Position numbers and translations under genes: made by a program
Assembly (NCBI GenBank): GCA_003134075.1
Contig: PLAI01000248.1
Coordinates: 1 to 45,049 of the forward strand
DNA length: 45,049 nucleotides
Direction of reading: 5' to 3'
From: Methylocystaceae bacterium
GTDB taxonomy: Bacteria; Pseudomonadota; Alphaproteobacteria; Rhizobiales; Beijerinckiaceae
Shown here: positions 1 through 8,677 of the stretch, in pieces
Layout of the letters: each line of letters opens with the position of its first letter
How positions within the stretch are numbered: the first letter of the stretch is position 1
Notes under the pieces: generated by a model
The model's input: the letters and a program-made list of their open reading frames with translations, nothing else
What the model was told of the DNA's origin: nothing
The model's database searches: none

Positions 1-231
1 CAACTTCTTTTTCAGTCAGCCTTTAAGGCGTGGCTTCGCCCGACAATCTATACTGGGCGCCTAACGATGAATTTCCTTAGTGGACAGGACGTTACCACCA
101 AGCCCCTCTATGCAGTATATCATGGACGTTTCATCGAATCGATGCTCACTCACTGCGATGAACTCTTTAACGCGGGAGCAGCGACCGCTCTTCCGACGAA
201 CAGCGACGTGATCACGAAAAGGGCGGCTTAG
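1..231 (+). CDS. C-terminal part of an unrecognised protein, cut by the left edge
   Basis: Reading frame 1 is open from the first base to a TAG at 229-231, giving 76 codons with no required start, so this is the 3' end of a gene that begins outside the window. The visible tail contains LRPTIYTGRLTMNFL and YAVYHGRFIESMLTH and ends ...SDVITKRAA. I do not recognise the family. By my rough count only about 55% of third codon positions are G or C, clearly below the neighbouring genes, which may mean a different origin. An 11-bp-stem hairpin follows 10 bases after the stop. An ATG at 67 could in principle start a 54-aa protein, but the frame is open upstream of it. Confidence 0.55.
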   Translation, partial: QLLFQSAFKAWLRPTIYTGRLTMNFLSGQDVTTKPLYAVYHGRFIESMLTHCDELFNAGAATALPTNSDVITKRAA

Positions 232-241
232 TAGCAGCCTC

Positions 242-272
242 TGCGTCGCGCGTCTTTATGCCGCGCGACGCA
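242..272. terminator. Hairpin after the left-edge gene, probable terminator without U-tract
   Basis: The arms at 242-252 and 262-272 are perfectly complementary (TGCGTCGCGCG / CGCGCGACGCA) around a 9-base loop. The hairpin lies just after the stop at 231 and before the next gene. No T-run follows on either strand, so it may only stabilise a 3' end or assist Rho-dependent termination. Confidence 0.4.
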
Positions 273-387
273 TCAAAATCGCCAACCAAAACCTCCGCCC
301 TCGACGAACGCGGCTTGAACCGCCACAATGGCGCGGCGGATCGCGCCGATTCGGGGCGCGCGGTTCGAAAGGCGAAACAGCGGCCAG

Positions 388-1638
388 ATGAACGACGACG
401 AATTGCATCGGCCCCTCGGGCAAAACGCGCGCAAGGCGGCCGAAATGGCCAAGACGTCCAATTCTTGGCGGACGTGGATGGTTCTTGGCGGGGTTCTGGG
501 GGTGGTTGGCGCCGGGGCGCTGGCCCTGGCGGCGCGCGATCCGCTCGGCTGGAGTCTTGGCGGTCGTCCCTACGCCGTGGCGCGGATCGAACCCTATAAG
601 CCGCCGCCACCGGAGCCGCCGCGACAAGCGCAAAGCGCCGCTACCGCGCAACAGCCGGCCGAGACCGAGGCGGCGCCGCCGAGCGGCCGCGATCATGTGC
701 TCACGTTGAACGACCTCGATCAGCAATCGGGCGTCAAGGTCACGCGCAACGGCTCCAGCGGGCCGGGGCCGATCATCATCCAGATCGAGCCCGAGTCCAG
801 CGTGCGGCTGCCGCCGGCGCCCGACCGCCGGGTGGCGGAAAAATCGCGCTTCGGCCTGCTGCCGCGCATTGGCTCCGCCGGCGAGCGGCCGATGGACGTC
901 TATTCGCGGCCTTTCGTGACGACGGCCGCGCTCAGGGCCAACGCGCCGAAAATCGCGCTGGTGGTTGGCGGCGTCGGGCTCAATCCGGCGACGACCGAGG
1001 CCGCCATAAGCGAATTGCCGGAGGCCGTGACGCTGGCCTTCGCGCCCTATGGCGACAATATCGCCGCAGCCGCCGCGCGGGCGCGGGCGCGCGGCCACGA
1101 AACCCTGCTGCAAGCGCCGATGGAGCCCTTCGACTATCCGGAAAATAATCCGGGCCCGCACACCTTGCGCGTCGACGCCGGCGATCTCGACGATCTGCAC
1201 TGGCTGATGGGGCGGTTCGCGGGCTATGCTGGCGTCATGAACTTCATGGGCGGGCGTTTCACCTCCGACGAGAAGGCGTTGTCGCCGGTGCTCGCCGATA
1301 TAGCCCGGCGCGGCCTGTTCTTCCTCGACGACGGCGCCGCGCCACAGTCGCTCGTGGGCTCGGTCGCGGCGCGTCTATCGCTTCCGGCCGCGCGGGTCGA
1401 TGTGATCCTCGACGCCCGCGGGACGCCGCAATCGCTCGACGCCGCGCTGGCGCAATTGGAGGCGGAAGCGCGAAAAAGTGGTTCGGCGATCGGCTTCGCC
1501 AATGCGCAGGGACCGACGATAGCGCGCCTGGCGCATTTCGCCCGCGAGGTGGAGCGCCGCGGCGTCGCCATCGCGCCAGTTTCGGCGACGCTCGCGCCCG
1601 GCGGCGCGACGGCCGCGGCGATCGGAGCAGGCAAATGA
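388..1638 (+). CDS. Divergent polysaccharide deacetylase family protein, membrane-anchored
   Basis: A 416-aa protein of the divergent polysaccharide deacetylase family (Pfam Polysacc_deac_2). The N-terminus [11 protein letters not shown] matches the usual start of rhizobial members, so I prefer ATG 388 to the in-frame ATG at 328. One membrane helix at about residues 29-49 is followed by a Pro/Ala-rich linker. The catalytic-like domain begins near [13 protein letters not shown] and runs to the C-terminus with blocks such as [17 protein letters not shown] and FLDDG. The fold is related to NodB deacetylases but lacks their classical metal site, and its substrate is not established; it probably acts in the periplasm on cell-envelope glycan. 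Its stop overlaps the start of rppH (ATGA at 1635-1638), implying translational coupling. In rhizobia this gene commonly lies close to rppH. Confidence 0.85.
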   Translation: MNDDELHRPLGQNARKAAEMAKTSNSWRTWMVLGGVLGVVGAGALALAARDPLGWSLGGRPYAVARIEPYKPPPPEPPRQAQSAATAQQPAETEAAPPSGRDHVLTLNDLDQQSGVKVTRNGSSGPGPIIIQIEPESSVRLPPAPDRRVAEKSRFGLLPRIGSAGERPMDVYSRPFVTTAALRANAPKIALVVGGVGLNPATTEAAISELPEAVTLAFAPYGDNIAAAAARARARGHETLLQAPMEPFDYPENNPGPHTLRVDAGDLDDLHWLMGRFAGYAGVMNFMGGRFTSDEKALSPVLADIARRGLFFLDDGAAPQSLVGSVAARLSLPAARVDVILDARGTPQSLDAALAQLEAEARKSGSAIGFANAQGPTIARLAHFAREVERRGVAIAPVSATLAPGGATAAAIGAGK

Positions 1639-2141
1639 CCGAGCCGAAATACCGCCCGTGCGTCGGCGTCATGCTGTTGAACGGCGCGGGGCTGGCTTTC
1701 GTCGGCCGCCGCCGGCCCAAGGGGCCGCATGATTTCACCAACGGACGCTTCGAATGGCAGATGCCGCAAGGCGGCGTCGACGAGGGCGAGGCGCCGGTGG
1801 ACGCCGCACTGCGCGAGCTTTACGAGGAAACCAATGTGCACAGCGTCGAGGTGCTGGCCGAGATCGAGCCTTGGCTGAGCTACGACCTACCGCCTGAGAA
1901 CGCCAAGCGGTGGAAGGGCAAATATATCGGCCAGACGCAAAAATGGTTCGCGCTGCGTTTCACGGGCGAGAACTGTGAAATCGACATCGCCCGTCCCGCC
2001 GGCGGCGCCCATGCACCGGAATTCGACGAATGGCGCTGGGAACGCCCATCTTTGCTGCCGGAGTTGATCGTCCCGTTCAAGCGGGATGTCTATGAGCGCG
2101 TCGTGCGCGAATTCGCGCATTTGACCGCCAAAAATGCGTGA
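1635..2141 (+). CDS. rppH: RNA pyrophosphohydrolase (Nudix hydrolase)
   Basis: A 168-aa Nudix protein of the RppH/IalA type. It removes pyrophosphate from the 5' triphosphate end of mRNA, which exposes transcripts to RNase E, and it also resembles dinucleoside polyphosphate hydrolases. The Nudix box spans about residues 46-68: G46, E52, R60-E61 and the metal-binding E64-E65 are present, with EETNV where the consensus has EETG. The N-terminal [11 protein letters not shown] and the WQMPQGG strand are typical of RppH, and the length is usual. Its ATG overlaps the stop of the deacetylase gene, so both are made from one message. It ends 7 bases before the stop of the convergent methyltransferase gene. 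Confidence 0.92.
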   Translation: MTEPKYRPCVGVMLLNGAGLAFVGRRRPKGPHDFTNGRFEWQMPQGGVDEGEAPVDAALRELYEETNVHSVEVLAEIEPWLSYDLPPENAKRWKGKYIGQTQKWFALRFTGENCEIDIARPAGGAHAPEFDEWRWERPSLLPELIVPFKRDVYERVVREFAHLTAKNA

Positions 2142-2148
2142 GCATGCG

Positions 2149-2892
2149 CTAAAATGCGCGCGCTTCGCCGCGGTGAATGGCCTCGGCCAGCGGCGTGAAG
2201 CCGCCGCCCTCGGCGTGCAGGACCAGCGGCGCGCAAAGTTTCAGCGGCGCCTTGGAGCCCTTGACGCCCCGCAGCAGAATTCGCGTCGCCGCCTCTCCGT
2301 CGCGCGGGGCGATCGGCAAAATCTCAATTCCGCCAATGCGTTGGACAAGCGCGGCGAGGCATGTCGCCAGCGCGTCGGCGCGGTGAATCATGGCGAAAAC
2401 CCCGCCCGGGGCCAAAACCGCGAGGCAGGCGCGCGTCCAGTCCTCGAGCGGCGCGTCGGCGACATGGGCCGACGCTTTTCTCGGATCGGGCGTCACGCGC
2501 ACGCTGCCGCGTTGAAAAAACGGGGGATTCGTCAACACAACCCGCGCCGCCTCGGGCGCCAGTCCGGCGGCGCGGCGCGATTCGGCGTCGAAAAGATCAG
2601 TTTCAAAAACCCGCGCTCTCGCGTCGAGGCCGTTGAGCGCGATGTTTTCGCGCGCCAGCTCGCAGGACAGAAAGTCAAATTCAATCAATCCGATATATGC
2701 TTCCGGCGCCAGCAGCGCCGCGCCGAGGCCAGCGGCCCCGACGCCCGCTCCCACGTCCAGCAGCAGCCCATTCACCTCGCGCGGCGTCGCCGCGACCAGC
2801 AACGCGGCGTCCGTGCCGGCGCGGTGGCCGCCCTCGTCCTGCGCCAGAAGCAGGCGCCCACCCAAAAATCCGCTGATCCGTTTCGCCATCAT
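2149..2892 (-). CDS. TrmN6-type methyltransferase (tRNA1(Val) A37 N6-methyltransferase family)
   Basis: A 247-aa class I SAM-dependent methyltransferase. The SAM-binding motif is LLLDVGAGVGAAGLG (about residues 43-57), and the catalytic NPPF motif (TNPPFF, about 120-125) marks N6-adenine or amino methylation. The N-terminal FLGGRLLLAQDEGGHRAGTDAALL is the signature of the tRNA1(Val) adenine-37 N6-methyltransferase family (COG4123). By homology the substrate is tRNA, but related proteins are often named only by family. It is transcribed towards rppH and away from the polyprenyl synthase gene, with a 27-base dyad in the shared upstream region. Confidence 0.8.
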   Translation of the reverse strand: MMAKRISGFLGGRLLLAQDEGGHRAGTDAALLVAATPREVNGLLLDVGAGVGAAGLGAALLAPEAYIGLIEFDFLSCELARENIALNGLDARARVFETDLFDAESRRAAGLAPEAARVVLTNPPFFQRGSVRVTPDPRKASAHVADAPLEDWTRACLAVLAPGGVFAMIHRADALATCLAALVQRIGGIEILPIAPRDGEAATRILLRGVKGSKAPLKLCAPLVLHAEGGGFTPLAEAIHRGEARAF

Positions 2893-2904
2893 CCTGAAAA
2901 CTCA

Positions 2905-2931
2905 CATGCTTGCCGTCACGGCGCAAGCATG
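2905..2931. repeat. 27-bp dyad in the divergent promoter region
   Basis: CATGCTT-GCCGT and ACGGC-(GC)-AAGCATG form a near-perfect inverted repeat with a 2-base bulge. It lies between the starts of the methyltransferase gene (2892) and the polyprenyl synthase gene (3030). It could be an operator or a leader hairpin. No T-run follows, so it is unlikely to be an intrinsic terminator. Confidence 0.4.
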
Positions 2932-3029
2932 AGAGCGATCGCGATATGCGCCGACTTGCCGCCCGCGGCGCAAAGCCTTAAGTTCGCCCGACTAAAGTCG
3001 CAGGTCATTTGAAGGCTGCAGGGGGCTCC

Positions 3030-4049
3030 GTGGGTATCGTCATTCCGCTCGAAGACAGAGAAAAGAAAACCACAGCTGGCCTCGACAGTCTTCTGGAGCT
3101 CATCCGGCCCGACTTAGAGCGGACCAATCAGCTTATTCTTCAACGCACTGGTTCGGATGTGACCACCATTCCCGAGGTGGCCAATCATCTGATATCGGCG
3201 GGCGGCAAGCGATTGCGCCCGATGCTGGTGCTCGCGACCGCCGGGATGTGCGGCTACAAGGGCGATGGCCAGATCAAATTCGCCGCCGGCATCGAATTCA
3301 TGCACACGGCGACTCTGCTCCACGACGATGTCGTCGATGAAAGCGACATGCGCCGGGGCAAGATCGCGGCGCGCATGCTTTGGGGCAATGAGACATGCGT
3401 GCTGGTCGGCGATTTTCTGCTCGGCCACGCCTTTAAAATGATGGTCGAGCCGGGCGTATTGCCCTGTCTCACCGTGGTGTCGAGCGCCGCCGCGATCATC
3501 GCCGAGGGCGAAATCCTCCAGCTCAACGCCGCGAAAGACACGCAAACCACCGAGGACGCCTATATGGCGGTCATCCGCCGCAAGACGGCGGAGCTTTTCG
3601 CCGCGGCGGCGGAAGTCGGCGTCATGCTGGCTGGCCGGTCCAAGGCGGATGAGGCCGCCGCGCGCAGCTACGGCATGAATCTCGGCATCGCCTTTCAGTT
3701 GATCGACGACGCTCTGGATTACGGCGGCTCGTCCGCCAAGCTCGGCAAAAATGTCGGCGACGATTTTCGCGAGGGCAAGATCACGTTTCCCGTCGTGCTC
3801 GCCTTCCGTCGCGGCAGCGAGAAAGAACGCGAATTCTGGCGCCGCACGCTGGAAAAGGGCGAAATCAACGACGGCGACGTCGAAGCCGCCTGCGGCCTGA
3901 TGAAAAAGCACAAGGCGCTCGACGACACGATCGAGCGGGCCGCGCATTACGGCGCCATCGCGCGGGACGCGATGGAGATTTTCCCGTCCTCGCCTTGGAA
4001 AAGCGCTCTGCTGGAAGTTGTCGATTTCTGCATCGAGCGCGTTTTCTGA
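3030..4049 (+). CDS. ispB: Long-chain polyprenyl (octaprenyl-type) diphosphate synthase
   Basis: A 339-aa all-trans polyprenyl diphosphate synthase that builds the side chain of ubiquinone. GGKRLRP is at about 58-64, the first Asp-rich motif DDVVD at 99-103 and the second DDALD at 226-230, followed by GKITFP. The residue five positions before the first motif is Ala94, a small side chain that fits a long product. I chose GTG 3030 because rhizobial homologues begin MGVVIPLE and a GGGGG stretch lies 4 bases upstream. An in-frame TTG at 3009 would add seven residues and cannot be excluded. Chain length (C40 to C50) cannot be read from sequence alone. The amidase gene follows after 27 bases. Confidence 0.88.
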   Translation: MGIVIPLEDREKKTTAGLDSLLELIRPDLERTNQLILQRTGSDVTTIPEVANHLISAGGKRLRPMLVLATAGMCGYKGDGQIKFAAGIEFMHTATLLHDDVVDESDMRRGKIAARMLWGNETCVLVGDFLLGHAFKMMVEPGVLPCLTVVSSAAAIIAEGEILQLNAAKDTQTTEDAYMAVIRRKTAELFAAAAEVGVMLAGRSKADEAAARSYGMNLGIAFQLIDDALDYGGSSAKLGKNVGDDFREGKITFPVVLAFRRGSEKEREFWRRTLEKGEINDGDVEAACGLMKKHKALDDTIERAAHYGAIARDAMEIFPSSPWKSALLEVVDFCIERVF

Positions 4050-4076
4050 GCGCCCGCGAATGGCCTGAGAAGGTTC

Positions 4077-5249
4077 ATGACCGAGAATTTCGGAGCCCTG
4101 ACCGTCTCGCTCGAGCGCGGCGGAAGCACCGGGGGCGCGCTCGCGGGCCTTACTTTCGTGGTCAAGGAAAACATCGATGTCGAAGGCCATGTGTCGCGCA
4201 ATGGCGAACCGGCCTTCGCGGCGAGCCATGCGCCCGCGGGTCTAAACGCCCCCGCGGTCGATCGCCTGCTGGCCGCCGGCGCGCGGCTTGTCGGCAAGGC
4301 GCATATGGACGAGATGGCCTATAGCCTGCTCGGCGCCAATCATCATTATGGAACCCCGGTCAATCCGGCCGCGCCGGACCGTCATCCCGGCGGATCGTCG
4401 TCGGGCTCGGCCGTCGCTGTCGCGGCGGGACTGGCCGATTTCGCGCTCGGCACGGACACGGCGGGCTCCTGCCGCGCGCCGGCGTCTTTTTGCGGGATTT
4501 TTGGCTTTCGTCCTTCGCATGGCGCCGTGTCGAGCAATGGCGTCGTCCCGCTCGCGCCCTCGCTCGACACGATCGGCTGGTTCGCGCGCGACGCGGCGAC
4601 GCTGAATAAAGTCGGTTCGGCGCTGCTGCCGGACGATCTCGACACGGCGCCGCTGTCTCGCCCGCTCGTGCTCTCGGAGGCTTTTGTTGCTTGTCCGCCG
4701 CGGGAGGCGGAGTTGTCGCGGCCCGTCCTCGACGCGCTGAACAGGGACTTTTCCCCGCGCGAGGTTGTCCTCGGCGAAGATTATTTGTCGCAAATGCAAA
4801 ATCACTTTCGCGATCTTCAGGCGTTCGAGGCGCATCAAGCGCATGGCGCCTGGATCGAGGCCGTCCGTCCCGAGTTTGGCCCCGGCGTCGCCGAGCGTTT
4901 CGCCTATGCCGCGAGCGTGACCGCGGAGCAAAAGCGGGCGGCGGATGAATTTCGTGTCCGGGCGCGCGAAATCATCGAGGATTTGCTTGGCGCGGAGGGC
5001 TTTTTTGCTCTGCCGACGACGCCCTTTTTCGCGCCGCTGCTGGGCGAGAGCGAGCAGGAATTGGCGATGAAGCGCAATCAGATGGTGCGGCTGTTTCAGA
5101 TCGCCAGTTTTTTTGGAATGCCGCAAGTCAGCCTGCCGCTCAAGACGCCGGCGGCGCCGCTTGGGCTGTCGTTGATCGGCCGGCGCTGGTCCGACCGGGG
5201 GCTGCTGGCGCTCGCCGAGCGGCTGGCGCCCCGCTTGCGGACGCCCTGA
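4077..5249 (+). CDS. Amidase (amidase signature family)
   Basis: A 390-aa amidase signature enzyme. The Ser-cisSer-Lys triad can be placed: Lys30 in FVVKENIDVEG, cis-Ser107 in PGGSSSGSA, and nucleophile Ser131 in GTDTAGS. The Gly/Ser-rich core continues through SFCGIFGFRPSHGAVS. It is shorter than GatA (about 480 aa) and lacks the gatB/gatC neighbours expected for the tRNA amidotransferase, so it is more likely a small-molecule amidase with unknown substrate. It follows the polyprenyl synthase gene by 27 bases on the same strand and is probably co-transcribed, without an obvious metabolic link. It is tail-to-tail with the PPTase gene, with 3 bases between the stops. Confidence 0.85.
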   Translation: MTENFGALTVSLERGGSTGGALAGLTFVVKENIDVEGHVSRNGEPAFAASHAPAGLNAPAVDRLLAAGARLVGKAHMDEMAYSLLGANHHYGTPVNPAAPDRHPGGSSSGSAVAVAAGLADFALGTDTAGSCRAPASFCGIFGFRPSHGAVSSNGVVPLAPSLDTIGWFARDAATLNKVGSALLPDDLDTAPLSRPLVLSEAFVACPPREAELSRPVLDALNRDFSPREVVLGEDYLSQMQNHFRDLQAFEAHQAHGAWIEAVRPEFGPGVAERFAYAASVTAEQKRAADEFRVRAREIIEDLLGAEGFFALPTTPFFAPLLGESEQELAMKRNQMVRLFQIASFFGMPQVSLPLKTPAAPLGLSLIGRRWSDRGLLALAERLAPRLRTP

Positions 5250-5252
5250 CGC

Positions 5253-5906
5253 TCAGCCGAGCACGACGCAGGCCGCGATAAAATCCTCGCCGCGCAGCAC
5301 GAAGCGCCGCCAGCCGCGCGTCAAGATCGTGGGAGCGGCCTCCTCGTCGAGAATGGAAAAATCCAGGCCGATGGCGATTTTCGTGGGATCGCGGGCGAAG
5401 CCGAGGCCCAGCGCCTTTAGATAGGCTTCCTTGGCGGTCCAGAGGCGCGGAAAGGCGTCGGCGCGCGCCTCGCCCGTCAGCGTCTCCAAAATATTCCGCT
5501 CATTTGGATGCAGCAGGCTCCATGGCGGTTCGATCGCCCGCGAGGGTTCGATGTCGACGCCGATGGGCGACTCGGCCATCGCGACGGCGCAAAAATCCGC
5601 GCGGCCCGAGACCGAGATTTTTAGGGAGGAACTGGGCGCCAGAACGCGCGGCGCGCCAGAGGGCCCATGGCCGATCTCGACGCTTTGCGGCGCGACGCCG
5701 AGCCGAGCGGCGACGATCCGTCGGCTCAAGGCGCGGCGGCGCAGAAAAGCGCCGCGCGCGGGATCGCGCGATGGGGCCTCCTGGAGGTCGCGTGGCGTTG
5801 GCGCGAGATGATCTTCGCGCAAGGAAAGCGCCACGACCGTCGCGCCGTCCCTGGCGGCGGCGGGAAGATCATCGCGCCAGGAGATCTCGTCGCGCCAAGA
5901 GATCAC
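5253..5906 (-). CDS. 4'-phosphopantetheinyl transferase superfamily protein
   Basis: A 217-aa Sfp/Gsp-type PPTase. It would transfer 4'-phosphopantetheine from CoA to a carrier protein. The Mg-binding motif GVDIEP and the second motif WTAKEAYLKALG, with its conserved W, KE and K, are both present with family spacing. The GTG start (5906) overlaps the stop of the upstream phosphatase gene (GTGA at 5903-5906), indicating translational coupling. The first codons carry an 18-base tandem duplication (5868-5903) encoding ISWRD twice. In rhizobia this operon position usually holds other genes, so the PPTase is a lineage-specific member. Its carrier-protein target is not in the window. Confidence 0.85.
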   Translation of the reverse strand: MISWRDEISWRDDLPAAARDGATVVALSLREDHLAPTPRDLQEAPSRDPARGAFLRRRALSRRIVAARLGVAPQSVEIGHGPSGAPRVLAPSSSLKISVSGRADFCAVAMAESPIGVDIEPSRAIEPPWSLLHPNERNILETLTGEARADAFPRLWTAKEAYLKALGLGFARDPTKIAIGLDFSILDEEAAPTILTRGWRRFVLRGEDFIAACVVLG

Positions 5907-6382
5907 GGGCCGCTTCCCGTCGCGCGGCTCAAAAACGCCTTGATGCGAGCCGCGAGCCTATCGCGCACGTCGCGATAGGCGTCCAGCATCGTCTCGCGCG
6001 AGCCCCGCGTGGCGGTGGGGTCGGGCATTGGCCAGTAGATCACCTCGACCGCCATCGCGCGGGTGAATTCCAGCGCGCGGTGATGCGCCTCGGGCGAGAG
6101 CGTCACGATCACGTCGAAGTTGGAGTCTTCGAGATCCTCGAAAGTGCGCGGCTTGTGGCGCGTGATGTCGATGCCGATTTCGTCCATCGCGGCCATCGCG
6201 AATCCGTCGGGTTCGCCGCGCTTCAAACCGGCGGAGGCGAAATAGATTTCACGGCCGAAGTAATGGCGGGCGAGCGCCTCGGCCATAGGCGAGCGCACGG
6301 TGTTCAAGGTGCAGGCGAACAGAACGGACTGCGGGCGGACCCGGGGAGTTTCGACGGGCGCCGGCTGAACTTGCGCCGGCAT
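5903..6382 (-). CDS. Low-molecular-weight phosphatase family protein
   Basis: A 159-aa protein of the low-molecular-weight protein tyrosine phosphatase / arsenate reductase fold. The P-loop C-x5-R-S is visible as FACTLNTVRSPMAEA near residue 24, and the general-acid loop is WPMPDPTA. The phosphatase is therefore probably active, although substrate and true role (protein tyrosine phosphatase or arsenate reductase) are unknown. About 20 Pro-rich residues precede the domain. In rhizobia this gene is regularly found downstream of hisD and the UPF0262 gene, as here: the UPF0262 stop is 2 bases upstream of its ATG, and its own stop overlaps the PPTase start. Confidence 0.85.
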   Translation of the reverse strand: MPAQVQPAPVETPRVRPQSVLFACTLNTVRSPMAEALARHYFGREIYFASAGLKRGEPDGFAMAAMDEIGIDITRHKPRTFEDLEDSNFDVIVTLSPEAHHRALEFTRAMAVEVIYWPMPDPTATRGSRETMLDAYRDVRDRLAARIKAFLSRATGSGP

Positions 6383-6384
6383 TG

Positions 6385-6864
6385 TCAGCCCCTCCAGTGC
6401 AGAGCCGTCACCAGCGTGAAAATGCGGCGCGAAGTGTCGATGTCGATCTCGATCTTGCCCTTCAGCCGTTCGAGCAGCAGATGGGCGCCTTCGTTGTGCA
6501 GTCCGCGTCGGCCCATGTCGATCGCCTCGATGCGGCTCGGCGTCGCGTGCCGGATCGCGGCGTAATAGGTCTCGCAGATCATAAAATAGTCCTTGAGAAT
6601 GCGTCTGAAGGGCGTCAGCGACAAAATATGCGTCACGACGCTCTTGCCCTCCTCGTCCGTCACGCCGAGAGCGAGCTTGGCGTCGTGCAGAGAGATGTTC
6701 AAAGCGTAGGGGCCGCCTTCGTGGCCGACGACGCCAAAGCTATTGTCTTCGATCAAGTCATAGATGGCGATGGCGCGCTCATGCTCCTGGTCGGCCGAGC
6801 CGCGCCCGATCGAGTTTTCGTCGAGCGTGACCCGCGCCAATCGCTTTCGCGCGTCCAGAACCAC
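6385..6864 (-). CDS. UPF0262 family protein
   Basis: A 159-aa protein of UPF0262, a family known mainly from Alphaproteobacteria and without an established function. Recognisable blocks are [30 protein letters not shown] and the C-terminal [15 protein letters not shown]. It starts with GTG at 6864, three bases after the hisD stop, and ends 2 bases before the phosphatase start, so it sits tightly in the hisD operon. There is no signal peptide or membrane helix, so it is presumably cytoplasmic. Conservation of its place between hisD and the LMW phosphatase is known in rhizobia and supports the assignment. Confidence 0.88.
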   Translation of the reverse strand: MVLDARKRLARVTLDENSIGRGSADQEHERAIAIYDLIEDNSFGVVGHEGGPYALNISLHDAKLALGVTDEEGKSVVTHILSLTPFRRILKDYFMICETYYAAIRHATPSRIEAIDMGRRGLHNEGAHLLLERLKGKIEIDIDTSRRIFTLVTALHWRG

Positions 6865-6867
6865 CTT

Positions 6868-8169
6868 TTAGGCTCCGAGCGAATTGAGGCGGATCGAGAC
6901 GGATCGCGCATGCGCCTGCAGTCCCTCGGCGTCGCCCAGCGTCACGGCGGCGGCGCCGATGGCGCGCAGCGAGGCCGCGTCGCATTTCAGGATCGAGGTG
7001 CGCTTGACGAAATCAAGCACGCTGAGTCCCGACGAAAACCGCGCCGAACGGGCCGTGGGCAGCACATGATTGGAGCCGCCGACATAATCGCCGACCGCCT
7101 CCGGCGTATAGGCGCCGATGAAGATCGCCCCGGCGTTTTTCACCCGCCCGGCCAGATCCTCGGCGTCCTCGCTGATGATTTCGAGATGTTCGGCGGCGAT
7201 GCGGTCGGCGAGCGGCAGCGCGTCGGCCAGCGTCTTCGTCACGATCACGGCGCCGTAATCGCGCCACGACGCGCCCGCGATCTTCTTGCGCGACAGAGTG
7301 GTCAAATGCCGCTCCACGGCGGCGACCACGGCGTCGGCGAGCCCAGCGTCGTCGGTGATGAGGATCGACTGCGCGGATTCGTCATGCTCGGCCTGAGCCA
7401 GGAGGTCGGCGGCGATCCAGTCGGGATTGGCGGTTTTGTCGGCGATGATGAGCACTTCCGAGGGGCCGGCGATCATGTCGATGCCGACCTGGCCGAACAC
7501 GCGGCGCTTGGCGGCGGCCACCCAGGCGTTGCCGGGGCCGACGATCTTGGCGACGGGAGCGATGGTCTTGGTGCCATAGGCGAGGGCGGCCACGGCCTGC
7601 GCCCCGCCGACGCGGTAGATTTCGGTGATGCCGGAGCGCTTGGCGGCGGCCAGCACCAGGGGTTCGACATGGCCGTCGGGGGTCGGCACGACCATCACTA
7701 TGCGCGGGACGCCGGCCACTTTCGCCGGCGCGACATTCATCAGCACCGACGAGGGATAGGCGGCCGTGCCGCCCGGGACATAGAGCCCGACCGACTCGAT
7801 CGGCGTCCACCGCCAACCCAGCTCGACGCCGGCTTCGTCGGTGAAGCGCAGGTCGCTCGGGCGCTGGCGCTCGTGAAAGACGGTGATGCGCTCCAGCGCG
7901 AGATCGAGCGCGGCAAGCTGCTCGCGCGAGCATTTGGCCTCCGCCGCGGCGATCTCGGCGGCGGAGACGGCGATGCCGGTCTTGGCGAGATCGATCCGGT
8001 CGAACTGCCGCGAATAATCGATCAGGGCCTCATCGCCGCGCGCGATCACATCCTCGATGATCTTGCGGACGGTATGGTCCACGTCGGGCGAGGATTCGCG
8101 CTTCATCGACAGAAGCGCCGTGAAACGATCCCCGAAGTCGGCCGCCGACGCATCCAAACGCAAAGTCAT
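6868..8169 (-). CDS. hisD: Histidinol dehydrogenase
   Basis: A 433-aa HisD. It oxidises L-histidinol to L-histidine in two NAD-dependent steps, the end of histidine synthesis. The family signature spans [17 protein letters not shown] and [12 protein letters not shown], with Zn ligands Gln and His; EHLEI and [13 protein letters not shown] complete the active site. I place the start at ATG 8169 because GGAG stands 6 bases upstream (minus-strand order GGAG-ATGGAC-ATG), whereas the ATG at 8175 would sit directly on the Shine-Dalgarno. A longer frame exists upstream but overlaps the DUF2948 gene and is not coding-like. It is the second gene of the DUF2948-hisD-UPF0262-phosphatase-PPTase operon. 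A 19-base dyad fills the gap to the upstream stop. Confidence 0.95.
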   Translation of the reverse strand: MTLRLDASAADFGDRFTALLSMKRESSPDVDHTVRKIIEDVIARGDEALIDYSRQFDRIDLAKTGIAVSAAEIAAAEAKCSREQLAALDLALERITVFHERQRPSDLRFTDEAGVELGWRWTPIESVGLYVPGGTAAYPSSVLMNVAPAKVAGVPRIVMVVPTPDGHVEPLVLAAAKRSGITEIYRVGGAQAVAALAYGTKTIAPVAKIVGPGNAWVAAAKRRVFGQVGIDMIAGPSEVLIIADKTANPDWIAADLLAQAEHDESAQSILITDDAGLADAVVAAVERHLTTLSRKKIAGASWRDYGAVIVTKTLADALPLADRIAAEHLEIISEDAEDLAGRVKNAGAIFIGAYTPEAVGDYVGGSNHVLPTARSARFSSGLSVLDFVKRTSILKCDAASLRAIGAAAVTLGDAEGLQAHARSVSIRLNSLGA

Positions 8170-8178
8170 GTCCATCTC

Positions 8179-8197
8179 CAGCTGGAAGTTCCAGCTG
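8179..8197 (-). repeat. Dyad in the DUF2948-hisD junction
   Basis: CAGCTGGAA-C-TTCCAGCTG (minus strand) is a perfect inverted repeat with 9-base arms. It begins directly after the DUF2948 stop codon (8198-8200), and its last base overlaps the GGAG of the hisD ribosome binding site (8176-8179). As RNA it could fold into a 7-bp stem that affects hisD initiation. Confidence 0.5.
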
Positions 8198-8677
8198 TCA
8201 TGACCCCGCGCCGCCGTCTTCGTCAAGTTTATGCGTCGGACAGAATGAAACCGGCCAACGCGGACCAAGGTCGCAAAGCTGCGCCTCGATGCAGTCCACG
8301 TCCAGCAAAATCGTGGCGCCGCCCGCGAATACGAGGCGGATGCGGCCCTCCGGCGCCATCGCGCCCGGCTCGAAGACGAGCGCCAGCAGTTCCAGCACGC
8401 CGTCCGGCCGGTCGCGCGCGACGCCCGCGTAGCGCACGCCACGCACCGTCTCGAAATGCAGCCCCGAGAGGCAACGCTCCAGACGTCCTCCTGGCTGCGC
8501 GGTCCAGTCGAAACGCGAGGCGACCAGCGCGAAACGCTTCATTCGTGGAAGATACGCGAGATCGCCCACTCGCAACAGCGCATCCTGAACATGCGCCGAG
8601 ACCAGAGCGAGATCCTCGGCGTCGAGCGCGAGTAAGCGCAAGGGCTGCGTCGGCGCGGGGGGCTTGGGCGAATCCAT
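8198..8677 (-). CDS. DUF2948 family protein
   Basis: A 159-aa protein of DUF2948, a family of unknown function that lies next to hisD in many Alphaproteobacteria. The start is ATG 8677 with AAGGAG about 8 bases upstream; the longer in-frame extension to 8902 has no coding character and crosses the 37-aa gene on the other strand. Recognisable blocks are LRLLALDAEDLALVSAHVQDA and RFALVASRFDW near the N-terminus and FCPTHKLDEDGGAGS at the end. There is no signal peptide or membrane segment. It heads the five-gene hisD operon. Confidence 0.85.
   Translation of the reverse strand: MDSPKPPAPTQPLRLLALDAEDLALVSAHVQDALLRVGDLAYLPRMKRFALVASRFDWTAQPGGRLERCLSGLHFETVRGVRYAGVARDRPDGVLELLALVFEPGAMAPEGRIRLVFAGGATILLDVDCIEAQLCDLGPRWPVSFCPTHKLDEDGGAGS

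Noticed and set aside
4077-5249. Glutamyl-tRNA(Gln) amidotransferase subunit A (gatA)
   Set aside because: The catalytic core matches the superfamily, but the protein is about 100 residues short and has no gatB or gatC beside it.
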